NCBI RefSeq assembly: GCF_040115645.1
Contig: NW_027096020.1
Span: 248,001-312,000 of the forward strand
Length of the DNA: 64,000 bases
Direction: 5' to 3'
From: Euwallacea fornicatus
Taxonomy: Eukaryota; Arthropoda; Insecta; Coleoptera; Curculionidae
Within the stretch, counting starts at the first letter, position 1, and each line of letters opens with the position of its first letter. Shown here piece after piece: positions 1-11,447 of this stretch. The translations under genes and the position numbers were made by a program. Below the pieces are notes generated by a model. The model saw only the letters and a list, made by a program, of their open reading frames with translations, was not told the origin of the DNA and did not search any database.

Positions 1-74
1 GAAAAGTCACAAAAGTTGTGTGTTTGAGCACTTAAAGTACTATTTTTCTTGGAAATTCAACAAGATGCAATCCA

Positions 75-90
75 GATGTGTTATAACATC
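75..90. other. Dyad symmetry element in the monomer (GATGTGTTATAACATC)
   Basis: GATGT and ACATC can pair as a 5 bp stem around GTTATA. Read differently, TGTTATAACA is a perfect 10 bp palindrome. The element recurs in a large share of monomers of the GTTATAAC class. The TGTTGTAAC and TGTAGTAAC classes keep the outer GATGT/ACATC arms but lose the inner palindrome, and the 175 bp TACATTTTC class loses the ACATC arm. Short dyads capable of cruciform or hairpin formation are a known property of several centromeric satellites that lack a CENP-B box. A function here is inference. Confidence 0.6.
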
Positions 91-98
91 TTCAAAAT

Positions 99-107
99 CT
101 CGTCGAG
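99..107. other. CpG near-palindrome CTCGTCGAG, most conserved element
   Basis: CTCG and CGAG are inverted arms around a single T. The element holds two CpGs and is followed by CTGA. It is kept in most of the roughly 364 monomers. Exceptions I saw include CTCGTAGAG (near 3263, 9060, 22,941, 23,466, 40,150), CTCGTGGAG (near 4141, 9950, 16,617), CTCGCCGAG (near 40,326, 44,713, 45,943, 49,982, 53,494) and CTCTTCGAG (near 59,290). It could be a protein-binding site or simply a homogenised core. Confidence 0.6.
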
Positions 108-148
108 CTGATCAATTTGGCACTTTGTTTAACAAATTTGGTCCTCAT

Positions 149-164
149 TTGCCGAAGTTATCGA
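149..164. other. Conserved box TTGCCGAAGTTATCGA
   Basis: This 16-base stretch is present with few changes in almost every monomer, whereas the bases just before it (GATCCTCA, GGTCCTCA, GGAAAACA) and just after it (GCTACAAA, GATTCAAA, CCTACAAA, GCTAGAAA, CCCACCAA) vary by subtype. It holds two of the four CpGs of the monomer. The contrast of a fixed core with hypervariable flanks is directly visible. Selection for protein binding or nucleosome phasing is only an inference. It does not match the CENP-B box pattern. Confidence 0.6.
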
Positions 165-245
165 GCTACAAATTTTGAAAAGTCACAAAAGTTGTGTGTT
201 TTAGCACATAAAGTACTATTTTGCTTGGAAATTCAACAAGATGTA

Positions 246-253
246 ATCATGAT
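246..253. other. 8 bp palindrome ATCATGAT in the monomer
   Basis: ATCATGAT is a perfect palindrome next to the dyad element, found in all monomers of the ATCATGATG class. The other common class reads ATCCAGATG and lacks it. It is therefore a subtype marker as well as a second short dyad. Confidence 0.6.
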
Positions 254-430
254 GTATTGTTCATTTTCAAAATCTCGTCGAGCTGAGTAATTTGACACTT
301 TGTATAACAAATTTGATCCTCATTTGCCGAAGTTATCGAGCTACAAATTTTGAAAAGTCACAAAAGTTGTGTGTTTTAGCACATACAGTACTATTTTTCT
401 TGGAAATTCAACAAGATGCAATCATGATGT

Positions 431-3400
431 ATTGTACATTTTCAGAATCTCGTCGAGCTGAGTAATTTGACACTTTGTTTAACAAATTTGATCCTCATTT
501 GCCGAAGTTATCGACCTACAAAATTTGAAAAGTCACAAAAGTTGTGTGTTTGAGCACATAAAGTTCTATTTTTCTTGGAATTTCAACAAGATGCAATCAT
601 GATGTGTAGTAACATCTTCAAAATCTCGTCGAGCTGAGTAATTTGACACTTTGTTTAACAAATTTAATCCTCATTTGCCGAAGTTATCGAGCTACAAATT
701 TTGAAAAGTCACAAAAGTTTTGTGTTTGAGCACTTAAAGTATTATTTTTCTTGGAAATTCAACAAGATACAATCATGATGTGTTGTAACATCTTCAAAAT
801 CTCGTCGAGCTGAGTAATTTGACACTTTGTTTAACAAGTTTGATCCTCATTTGCCGAAGTTATCGAGCTACAAAATTTGAAAAGTGAAAAAAGTTGTGAG
901 ATTGAGCACATAAAGTACTATTTTTCTTGGAAATTCAACAAGATGCAATCATGATGTATTGTACATTTTCAGAATCTCGTCGAGCTGAGTAATTTGACAC
1001 TTTGTTTAACAAATTTGATCCTCATTTGCCGAAGTTATCGAGATTCAAAGTTTGAAAAGTAAAAAAAGTTGTGTGTTTGAGCACATAAAGTTCTATTTTT
1101 CTTGGACTTTCAACAAGATGCAATCATGATGTGTTATAACATCTTCAAAATCTCGTCGAGCTGAGTAATTTGACACTTTGTATAACAAATTTGATCCTCA
1201 TTTGCCGAAGTTATCGAGCTACAAATTTTGAAAAGTCACAAAAGTTGTGTGTTTTAGCACATAAAGTACTATTTTTCTTGGAAATTCAACAAGATGCAAT
1301 CATGATGTATTGTACATTTTCAGAATCTCGTCGAGCTGAGTAATTTGACACTTTGTTTAACAAATTTGATCCTCATTTGCCGAAGTTATCGACCTACAAA
1401 ATTTGAAAAGTCACAAAAGTTGTGTGGTTGAGCACATAAAGTACTATTTTTCTTGGAAATTCAACAAGATGCAATCCAGATGTGTTATAACATCTTCAAA
1501 GTCTCGTCGAGCTGAGTAACTTGACACTTTTTTTCACAAATTTGATTCTCATTTGCCGATGTTATCGAGCTACAAATTTTGAAATGTCACAAAAGTTGTG
1601 TGTTTGAGCACATAAAGTACTATTTTTCTTGGAAATTCAACAAGATGCAATCCAGATGTGTTATAACATCTTCAAAATCTCGTCGAGCTGAGTAATTTGA
1701 CACTTTTTTTAACAAATTTGATCCTCATTTGCCGAAGTTATCGAGCTACAAATTTTGAAAAGTCACAAAAGTTGTGTGTTTTAGCACATAAAGTACTATT
1801 TTTCTTGGAAATTCAACAAGATGTAATCATGATGTATTGTTCATTTTCAAAATCTCGTCGAGCTGAGTAATTTGACACTTTGTTTAACAAATTTGGAAAA
1901 CATTTGCCGAAGTTATCGAGCTACAAAATTTGAAAAGTGAAAAAAGTTGTGAGTTTGAGCACATAAAGTACTATTTTTCTTGGAAATTCAACAAGATGCA
2001 ATCATGATGTATTGTACATTTTCAGAATCTCGTCGAGCTGAGTAATTTGACACTTTGTTTAACAAATTTGATCCTCATTTGCCGAAGTTATCGAGCTACA
2101 AATTTTGAAAAGTCACAAAAGTTGTGTGGTTGAGCACATAAAGTACTATTTTTCTTGGAAATTCAACAAGATGCAATCCAGATGTGTTATAACATCTTCA
2201 AAGTCTCGTCGAGCTGAGTAACTTGACACTTTTTTTCACAAATTTGATCCTCATTTGCCGAAGTTATCGAGATTCAAAGTTTGAAAAGTCAAAAAAGTTG
2301 TGTGTTTGAGCACTTAAAGTACTATTTTTCTTGGAAATTCAACAAGATGCAATCATGATGTGTAGTAACATCTTCAAAATCTCGTCGAGCTGAGTAATTT
2401 GACACTTTGTTTAACAAATTTGGTCCTCATTTGCCGAAGTTATCGAGTTACTAAGTTTGAAAAGTGAAAAAAGTTGTGAGTTTGAGCACATAAAGTACTA
2501 TTTTTCTTGGAAATTCAACAAGATGCAATCATGATGTGTTGTAACATCTTCAAAATCTCGTCGAGCTGAGTAATTTGACACTTTGTTTAACAAATTTGAT
2601 CCTCATTTGCCGAAGTTATCGAGATTCAAAATTTGAAAAGTCAAAAAATTTGTGTGTTTGAGCACTTAATATACTATTGTTCTTGGAAATTCAACAAGAT
2701 GCAATCCAGATGTGTTATAACATCTTCAAAATCTCGTCGAGCTGAGTAATTTGACACTTTTTTTAACAAATTTGATCCTCATTTGCCGCAGTTATCGAGC
2801 TACAAATTTTGAAAAGTCACAAAAGTTGTGTGGTTGAGCACATAAAGTACTATTTTTCTTGGAAATTCAGCAAGATGCAATCCAGATGTGTTATAACATC
2901 TTCAAAGTCTCGTCGAGCTGAGTAACTTGACACTTTTTTTCACAAATTTGATCCTCATTTGCCGAAGTTATCGAGATTCAAAGTTTGAAAAGTGAAAAAA
3001 GTTGTGAGTTTGAGCACATAAAGTACTATTTTTCTTGGAAATTCAACAAGATGCAATCATGATGTGTTGTAACATCTTCAAAATCTCGTCGAGCTGAGTA
3101 ATTTGACACTTTGTTTATCAAATTTGATCCTCATTTGCCGAAGTTATCGAGCTACAAATTTTGAAAAGTCACAAAAGTTGTGTGTTTTAGCACATAAAGT
3201 ACTATTTTTCTTAGAAATTCAACAAGATGCAATCATGATGTGTTATAACATCTTCAAAATCTCGTAGAGCTGAGTAATTTGACACTTTGTTTAATAAGTT
3301 TGATCCTCATTTGCCGAAGTTATCGAGATTCAAAGTTTGAAAAGTCAAAAAAGTTGTGTGTTTGAGCACATAAAGTACTATTTTTCTTGGAAATTCAACA

Positions 3401-4189
3401 AGATGCAATCATGATGTGTTGTAACATCTTCAAAATCTCGTCGAGCTGAGTAATTTGACACTTTGTTTATCAAATTTGATCCTCATTTGCCGAAGTTATC
3501 GAGCTACAAATTTTGAAAAGTCACAAAAGTTGTGTGTTTTAGCACATAAAGTTCTATTTTTCTTGGACTTTCAACAAGATGCAATCATGATGTGTTAGAA
3601 CATCTTCAAAATCTCGTCGAGCTGAGTAATTTGACACTTTGTATAACAAATTTGATCCTCATTTGCCGAAGTTATCCAGATTCAAAGTTTGAAAAGTCAA
3701 AAAAGTTGTGTGTTTGAGCACATAAAGTACTATTTTTCTTGGAAATTCAACAAGATGCAATCATGATGTGTAGTAACATCTTCAAAATCTCGTCGAGCTG
3801 AGTAATTTGACACTTTATTTAACAAATTTGATTCTCATTTGCCGAAGTTATCGAGATTCAAAGTTTGAAAAGTCAAAAAAGTTGTGTGTTTGAGCACATA
3901 AAGTACTATTTTTCTTGGAAATTCAACAAGATGCAATCATGATGTGTAGTAACATCTTCAAAATCTCGTCGAGCTGAGTAATTTGACACTTTGTTTAACA
4001 AATTTGATCCTCATTTGCCGAAGTTATCGAGATTCAAAATTTGAAAAGTCAAAAAAGTTGTGTGTTTGAGCACATAAAGTACTATTTTTCTTGGAAATTC
4101 AACACTATGCAATCATGATGTATTGTACATTTTCAGAATCTCGTGGAGCTGAGTAATGTGACACTTTGTTTAACAAATTTGGTCCTCAT
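431..4189. repeat. Segmental duplication A, left copy
   Basis: This block matches 5878-9988. Shared rare marks fix the pairing: AAGTTCTATT at 561 and 6008, TTTGGAAAACATT near 1892 and 7515, CACTTAATATACTATTG at 2663 and 8110, the A-to-G change in GAAATTCAGCAAG at 2870 and 8669, TTAATAAGTT at 3291 and 9090, and AACACTATGC at 4101 and 9900. The offset changes from 5447 to 5623, back to 5447, then to 5799, each step being one or two whole monomers. About 21 monomers long. Confidence 0.85.
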
Positions 4190-5877
4190 TCGCCGAAGTT
4201 ATCGAGCTACAAAGTTTGAGAAGTGAAAAAAGTTGTGAGTTTGAGCACATAAAGTACTATTTTTCTTGGAAATTCAACAAGATGCAATCATGATGTGTTG
4301 TAACATCTTCAAAATCTCGTCGAGCTGAGTAATTTGACACTTTGTTTAACAAATTTGATTCTCATTTGCCGAAGTTATCGAGCTACAAATTTTGAAAAGT
4401 CACAAAAGTTGTGTGTTTGAGCACATAAAGTACTATTTTTCTTGGAAATTCAACAAGATGCAATCATGATGTGTTGTACATTTTCAAAATCTCGTCGAGC
4501 TGAGTAATTTGACACTTTGTTTAACAAATTTGGTCCTCATTTGCCGAAGTTATCGAGCTACTAAGTTTGAAAAGTGAAAAAAGTTGAGTGTTTGAGCACA
4601 TAAAGTACTATTTTTCTTGGAAATTCAACAAGATGCAATCATGACGTGTAGTAACCTCTTCAAAATGTCGTCGAGCTGAGTAATTTGACACTTTGTTTAA
4701 CAAATTTGATCCTCATTTGCCGAAGTTATCGAGATTCAAAATTTGAAAAGTCAAAAAAGTTGTGTGTTTGAGCACTTAAAGTACTATTTTTCTTGGAAAT
4801 CCAACAAGATGCAATCATGATGTGTTGTACATTTTCAAAATCTCGTCGAGCTGAGTAATTTGACACTTTGTTTAACAAATTTGGTCCTCATTTGCCGAAG
4901 TTATCGAGCTACTAAGTTTGAAAAGTGAAAAAAGTTGAGTGTTTGAGCACATAAAGTACTATTTTTCTTGGAAATTCAACAAGATGCAATCATGACGTGT
5001 TGTAACATCTTCAAAATCTCGTCGATCTGAGTAATTTGACACTTTGTTTAACAAATTTGGTCCTCATTTGCCGAAGTTATCGAGCTACAAATTTTGAAAA
5101 GTCACAAAAGTTGTGTGTTTTAGCACATAAAGTACTATTTTTCTTGGAAATTCAACAAGATGTAATCATGATGTATTGTTCATTTTCAAAATCTCGTCGA
5201 GCTGAGTAATTTGACACTTTGTTTAACAAATTTGGAAAACATTTGCCGAAGTTATCGAGCTACAAAATTTGAAAAGTGAAAAAAGTTGTGAGTTTGAGCA
5301 CATAAAGTACTATTTTTCTTGGAAATTCAACAAGATGCAATCCAGATGTATTATAACATCTTCAAAGTCTCGTCGAGCTGAGTAACTTGACACTTTTTTT
5401 CACAAATTTGATCCTCATTTGCCGAAGTTATCGAGATTCAAAGTTTGAAAAGTCAAAAAAGTTGTGTGTTTGAGCACTTAAAGTACTATTTTTCTTGGAA
5501 ATTCAACAAGATGCAATCATGATGTGTAGTAACATCTTCAAAATCTCGTCGAGCTGAGTAATTTGTCACTTTGTTTAACAAATTTAATCCTCTTTTGCCG
5601 AAGTTATCGAGCTACAAATTTTGAAAAGTCACAAAAGTTGTGTGTTTGAGCACTTAAAGTACTATTTTTCTTGGAAATTCAACAAGATGCAATCATGATG
5701 TGTTGTAACATCTTCAAAATCTCGTCGCGCTGAGTAATTTGACACTTTGTTTAACAAATTTGATCCTCATTTGCCGAAGTTATCGAGCTGGAAATTTTGA
5801 AAAGTCACAAAAGTTGTGTGTTTGAGCACTTAAAGTACTATTTTTCTTGGAAATTCAACAAGATGCAATCATGATGT
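4190..5877. repeat. Satellite between the two copies of duplication A
   Basis: Ordinary monomers separate the copies. Those at about 4541-4709, with the rare AACCTCTTC and AAATGTCG changes near 4653-4668, recur at about 9989-10,157 at offset 5448. The duplication therefore continues after a two-monomer (352 bp) deletion in the right copy. The stretch 5480-5810, with TTTGTCACTTTG and CTCGTCGCGCTGAG, recurs at about 10,578-10,910 at offset 5098 (29 monomers). Nothing other than satellite is present. Confidence 0.8.
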
Positions 5878-8800
5878 GTTGTACATTTTCAGAATCTCGT
5901 CGAGCTGAGTAATTTGACACTTTGTTTAACAAATTTGATCCTCATTTGCCGAAGTTATCGACCTACAAAATTTGAAAAGTCACAAAAGTTGTGTGTTTGA
6001 GCACATAAAGTTCTATTTTTCTTGGAATTTCAACAAGATGCAATCATGATGTGTAGTAACATCTTCAAAATCTCGTCGAGCTGAGTAATTTGACACTTTG
6101 TTTAACAAATTTAATCCTCATTTGCCGAAGTTATCGAGCTACAAATTTTGAAAAGTCACAAAAGTTTTGTGTTTGAGCACTTAAAGTATTATTTTTCTTG
6201 GAAATTCAACAAGATACAATCATGATGTGTTGTAACATCTTCAAAATCTCGTCGAGCTGAGTAATTTGACACTTTGTTTAACAAGTTTGATCCTCATTTG
6301 CCGAAGTTATCGAGCTACAAAATTTGAAAAGTGAAAAAAGTTGTGAGATTGAGCACATAAAGTACTATTTTTCTTGGAAATTCAACAAGATGCAATCATG
6401 ATGTATTGTACATTTTCAGAATCTCGTCGAGCTAAGTAATTTGACACTTTGTTTAACAAATTTGATCCTCATTTGCCGAAGTTATCGAGATTCAAAGTTT
6501 GAAAAGTAAAAAAAGTTGTGTGTTTGAGCACATAAAGTTCTATTTTTCTTGGACTTTCAACAAGATGCAATCATGATGTGTTATAACATCTTCAAAATCT
6601 CGTCGAGCTGAGTAATTTGACACTTTGTATAACAAATTTGATCCTCATTTGCCGAAGTTATCGAGCTACAAATTTTGAAAAGTCACAAAAGTTGTGTGTT
6701 TTAGCACATAAAGTACTATTTTTCTTGGAAATTCAACAAGATGCAATCATGATGTATTGTACATTTTCAGAATCTCGTCGAGCTGAGTAATTTGACACTT
6801 TGTTTAACAAATTTGATCCTCATTTGCCGAAGTTATCGACCTACAAAATTTGAAAAGTCACAAAAGTTGTGTGGTTGAGCACATAAAGTACTATTTTTCT
6901 TGGAAATTCAACAAGATGCAATCCAGATGTGTTATAACATCTTCAAAGTCTCGTCGAGCTGAGTAACTTGACACTTTTTTTCACAAATTTGATCCTCATT
7001 TGCCGATGTTATCGAGCTACAAATTTTGAAATGTCACAAAAGTTGTGTGTTTGAGCACATAAAGTACTATTTTTCTTGGAAATTCAACAAGATGCAATCC
7101 AGATGTGTTATAACATCTTCAAAATCTCGTCGAGCTGAGTAATTTGACACTTTTTTTAACAAATTTGATCCTCATTTGCCGAAGTTATCGAGCTACAAAT
7201 TTTGAAAAGTCACAAAAGTTGTGTGTTTGAGCACATAAAGTACTATTTTTCTTAGACATTCTACAAGATGCAATCATGATGTGTTGTAACATCTTCAAAA
7301 TCTCGTCGATCTGAGTAATTTGACACTTTGTTTAACAAATTTGGTCCTCATTTGCCGAAGTTATCGAGCTACAAATTTTGAAAAGTCACAAAAGTTGTGT
7401 GTTTTAGCACATAAAGTACTATTTTTCTTGGAAATTCAACAAGATGTAATCATGATGTATTGTTCATTTTCAAAATCTCGTCGAGCTGAGTAATTTGACA
7501 CTTTGTTTAACAAATTTGGAAAACATTTGCCGAAGTTATCGAGCTACAAAATTTGAAAAGTGAAAAAAGTTGTGAGTTTGAGCACATAAAGTACTATTTT
7601 TCTTGGAAATTCAACAAGATGCAATCATGATGTATTGTACATTTTCAGAATCTCGTCGAGCTGAGTAATTTGACACTTTGTTTAACAAATTTGATCCTCA
7701 TTTGCCGAAGTTATCGAGCTACAAATTTTGAAAAGTCACAAAAGTTGTGTGGTTGAGCACATAAAGTACTATTTTTCTTGGAAATTCAACAAGATGCAAT
7801 CCAGATGTGTTATAACATCTTCAAAGTCTCGTCGAGCTGAGTAACTTGACACTTTTTTTCACAAATTTGATCCTCATTTGCCGAAGTTATCGAGATTCAA
7901 AGTTTGAAAAGTCAAAAAAGTTGTGTGTTTGAGCACTTAAAGTACTATTTTTCTTGGAAATTCAACAAGATGCAATCATGATGTGTAGTAACATCTTCAA
8001 AATCTCGTCGAGCTGAGTAATTTGACACTTTGTTTAACAAATTTGGTCCTCATTTGCCGAAGTTATCGAGATTCAAAATTTGAAAAGTCAAAAAATTTGT
8101 GTGTTTGAGCACTTAATATACTATTGTTCTTGGAAATTCAACAAGATGCAATCCAGACGTGTTATAACATCTTCAAAATCTCGTCGAGCTGAGTAATTTG
8201 ACACTTTTTTTAACAAATTTGATCCTCATTTGCCGCAGTTATCGAGCTACAAATTTTGAAAAGTCACAAAAGTTGTGTGGTTGAGCACATAAAGTACTAT
8301 TTTTCTTGGAAATTCAACAAGATGCAATCATGATGTGTTGTAACATCTTCAAAATCTCGTCGAGCTGAGTAATTTGACACTTTGTTTAACAAATTTGATC
8401 CTCATTTGCCGAAGTTATCGAGATTCAAAATTTGAAAAGTCAAAAAATTTGTGTGTTTGAGCACTTAATATACTATTGTTCTTGGAAATTCAACAAGATG
8501 CAATCCAGATGTGTTATAACATCTTCAAAATCTCGTCGAGCTGAGTAATTTGACACTTTTTTTAACAAATTTGATCCTCATTTGCCGCAGTTATCGAGCT
8601 ACAAATTTTGAAAAGTCACAAAAGTTGTGTGGTTGAGCACATAAAGTACTATTTTTCTTGGAAATTCAGCAAGATGCAATCCAGATGTGTTATAACATCT
8701 TCAAAGTCTCGTCGAGCTGAGTAACTTGACACTTTTTTTCACAAATTTGATCCTCATTTGCCGAAGTTATCGAGATTCAAAGTTTGAAAAGTGAAAAAAG

Positions 8801-9988
8801 TTGTGAGTTTGAGCACATAAAGTACTATTTTTCTTGGAAATTCAACAAGATGCAATCATGATGTGTTGTAACATCTTCAAAATCTCGTCGAGCTGAGTAA
8901 TTTGACACTTTGTTTATCAAATTTGATCCTCATTTGCCGAAGTTATCGAGCTACAAATTTTGAAAAGTCACAAAAGTTGTGTGTTTTAGCACATAAAGTA
9001 CTATTTTTCTTAGAAATTCAACAAGATGCAATCATGATGTGTTATAACATCTTCAAAATCTCGTAGAGCTGAGTAATTTGACACTTTGTTTAATAAGTTT
9101 GATCCTCATTTGCCGAAGTTATCGAGATTCAAAGTTTGAAAAGTCAAAAAAGTTGTGTGTTTGAGCACATAAAGTACTATTTTTCTTGGAAATTCAACAA
9201 GATGCAATCATGATGTGTTGTAACATCTTCAAAATCTCGTCGAGCTGAGTAATTTGACACTTTGTTTATCAAATTTGATCCTCATTTGCCGAAGTTATCG
9301 AGCTACAAATTTTGAAAAGTCACAAAAGTTGTGTGTTTTAGCACATAAAGTTCTATTTTTCTTGGACTTTCAACAAGATGCAATCATGATGTGTTATAAC
9401 ATCTTCAAAATCTCGTCGAGCTGAGTAATTTGACACTTTGTATAACAAATTTGATCCTCATTTGCCGAAGTTATCCAGATTCAAAGTTTGAAAAGTCAAA
9501 AAAGTTGTGTGTTTGAGCACATAAAGTACTATTTTTCTTGGAAATTCAACAAGATGCAATCATGATGTGTAGTAACATCTTCAAAATCTCGTCGAGCTGA
9601 GTAATTTGACACTTTATTTAACAAATTTGATTCTCATTTGCCGAAGTTATCGAGATTCAAAGTTTGAAAAGTCAAAAAAGTTGTGTGTTTGAGCACATAA
9701 AGTACTATTTTTCTTGGAAATTCAACAAGATGCAATCATGATGTGTAGTAACATCTTCAAAATCTCGTCGAGCTGAGTAATTTGACACTTTGTTTAACAA
9801 ATTTGATCCTCATTTGCCGAAGTTATCGAGATTCAAAATTTGAAAAGTCAAAAAAGTTGTGTGTTTGAGCACATAAAGTACTATTTTTCTTGGAAATTCA
9901 ACACTATGCAATCATGATGTATTGTACATTTTCAGAATCTCGTGGAGCTGAGTAATGTGACACTTTGTTTAACAAATTTGGTCCTCAT
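5878..9988. repeat. Segmental duplication A, right copy
   Basis: Right partner of 431-4189. Relative to the left copy it has one extra monomer at about 7190-7365 (with the CTTAGACATTCTACAAG variant), lacks one monomer corresponding to about 2448-2623, and has two extra monomers at about 8273-8624 that repeat the TTAATATACTATTG type (8110 and again at 8462). All gains and losses are whole monomers, as expected from in-register unequal exchange. Confidence 0.82.
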
Positions 9989-10711
9989 TTGCCGAAGTTA
10001 TCGAGCTACTAAGTTTGAAAAGTGAAAAAAGTTGAGTGTTTGAGCACATAAAGTACTATTTTTCTTGGAAATTCAACAAGATGCAATCATGACGTGTAGT
10101 AACCTCTTCAAAATGTCGTCGAGCTGAGTAATTTGACACTTTGTTTAACAAATTTGGTCCTCATTTGCCGAAGTTATCGAGTTACTAAGTTTGAAAAGTG
10201 AAAAAAGTTGTGAGTTTGAGCACATAAAGTACTATTTTTCTTGGAAATTCAACAAGATGCAATCATGATGTGTTGTAACATCTTCAAAATCTCGTCGAGC
10301 TGAGTAATTTGATACTTTGTTTAACAAATTTGGAAATCATTTGCCGAAGTTATCGAGATTCAAAGTTTGAAAAGTCACAAAAGTTGTGTGTTTGAGCACT
10401 TAAAGTACTATTTTTCTTGGAAATTCAACAAGATGCAATCATGATGTGTTGTAACATCTTCAAAATCTCGTCGAGCTGAGTAATTTGACACTTTGTTTAA
10501 CAAATTTGGAAAACATTTGCCGAAGTTATCGAGCTACAAAATTTGAAAAGTCACAAAAGTTGTGTGTTTGAGCACATAAAGTTCTATTTTTCTTGGAATT
10601 TCAACAAGATGCAATCATGATGTGTAGTAACATCTTCAAAATCTCGTCGAGCTGAGTAATTTGTCACTTTGTTTAACAAATTTAATCCTCTTTTGCCGAA
10701 GTTATCGAGCT
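9989..10711. repeat. Satellite linking duplications A and B
   Basis: About four ordinary monomers. The first repeats the rare AACCTCTTC/AAATGTCG monomer of 4541-4709. A later one has a GGAAATCATTTGCC change near 10,331, next to a GGAAAACATT monomer near 10,510. The last carry the TTTGTCACTTTG and AATCCTCTTTTG marks seen near 5563. No other content. Confidence 0.75.
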
Positions 10712-11447
10712 ACAAATTTTGAAAAGTCACAAAAGTTGTGTGTTTGAGCACTTAAAGTACTATTTTTCTTGGAAATTCAACAAGATGCAATCATGATGTG
10801 TAGTAACATCTTCAAAATCTCGTCGCGCTGAGTAATTTGACACTTTGTTTAACAAATTTGATCCTCATTTGCCGAAGTTATCGAGCTGGAAATTTTGAAA
10901 AGTCACAAAAGTTGTGTGTTTGAGCACTTAAAGTACTATTTTTCTTGGAAATTCAACAAGATGCAATCCAGATGTGTTATAACATCTTCAAAATCTCGTC
11001 GAGCTGATCAATTTGGCACTTTGTTTAACAAATTTGGTCCTCATTTGCCGAAGTTATCGAGCTACAAATTTTGAAAAGTGAAAAAAGTTGTGAGTTTGAG
11101 CACATAAAGTACTATTTTTCTTGGAAATTCAACAAGATGCAATCATGATGTATTGTACATTTTCAGAATCTCGTCGAGCTGAGTAATTTGACACTTTGTT
11201 TAACAAATTTGATCCTCATTTGCCGAAGTTATCGAGATTCAAAGTTTGAAAAGTAAAAAAAGTTGTGTGTTTGAGCACATAAAGTTCTATTTTTCTTGGA
11301 CTTTCAACAAGATGCAATCATGATGTGTTATAACATCTTCAAAATCTCGTCGAGCTGAGTAATTTGACACTTTGTATAACAAATTTGATCCTCATTTGCC
11401 GAAGTTATCGAGCTACAAATTTTGAAAAGTCACAAAAGTTGTGTGTG
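10712..11447. repeat. Segmental duplication B, left copy
   Basis: Matches 15,629-16,364 at offset 4917 (28 monomers). Both copies carry the CTCGTCGCGCTGAG change, the CGAGCTGGAAATTTTG junction (10,886 and 15,803), then a CCAGATG/GATCAATTTGGCAC monomer, a GTGAAAAAAG monomer and a GTAAAAAAAG/GGACTTTCAAC monomer in the same order. About four monomers long. Confidence 0.75.

Larger units (their letters stand above)
1..176. repeat. First complete monomer (176 bp reference unit)
   Basis: This copy shows the usual order of segments. First comes an A-rich start (GAAAAGTCACAAAAGTTGTG), then a TTTGAGCAC segment, AAAGTACTATTTTTCTTGG, a TTCAACAAGATGCAATC segment, a dyad at 75-90, the CpG-bearing CTCGTCGAG at 99-107, a variable GATCAATTTGGCAC segment, and the conserved TTGCCGAAGTTATCGA box at 149-164. 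It ends in the AAATTTT junction. It belongs to the subtype carrying both CCAGATG and GATCAATTTGGCAC, which recurs for example near 10,960, 15,890, 19,400, 21,160 and 28,710. Confidence 0.95.
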
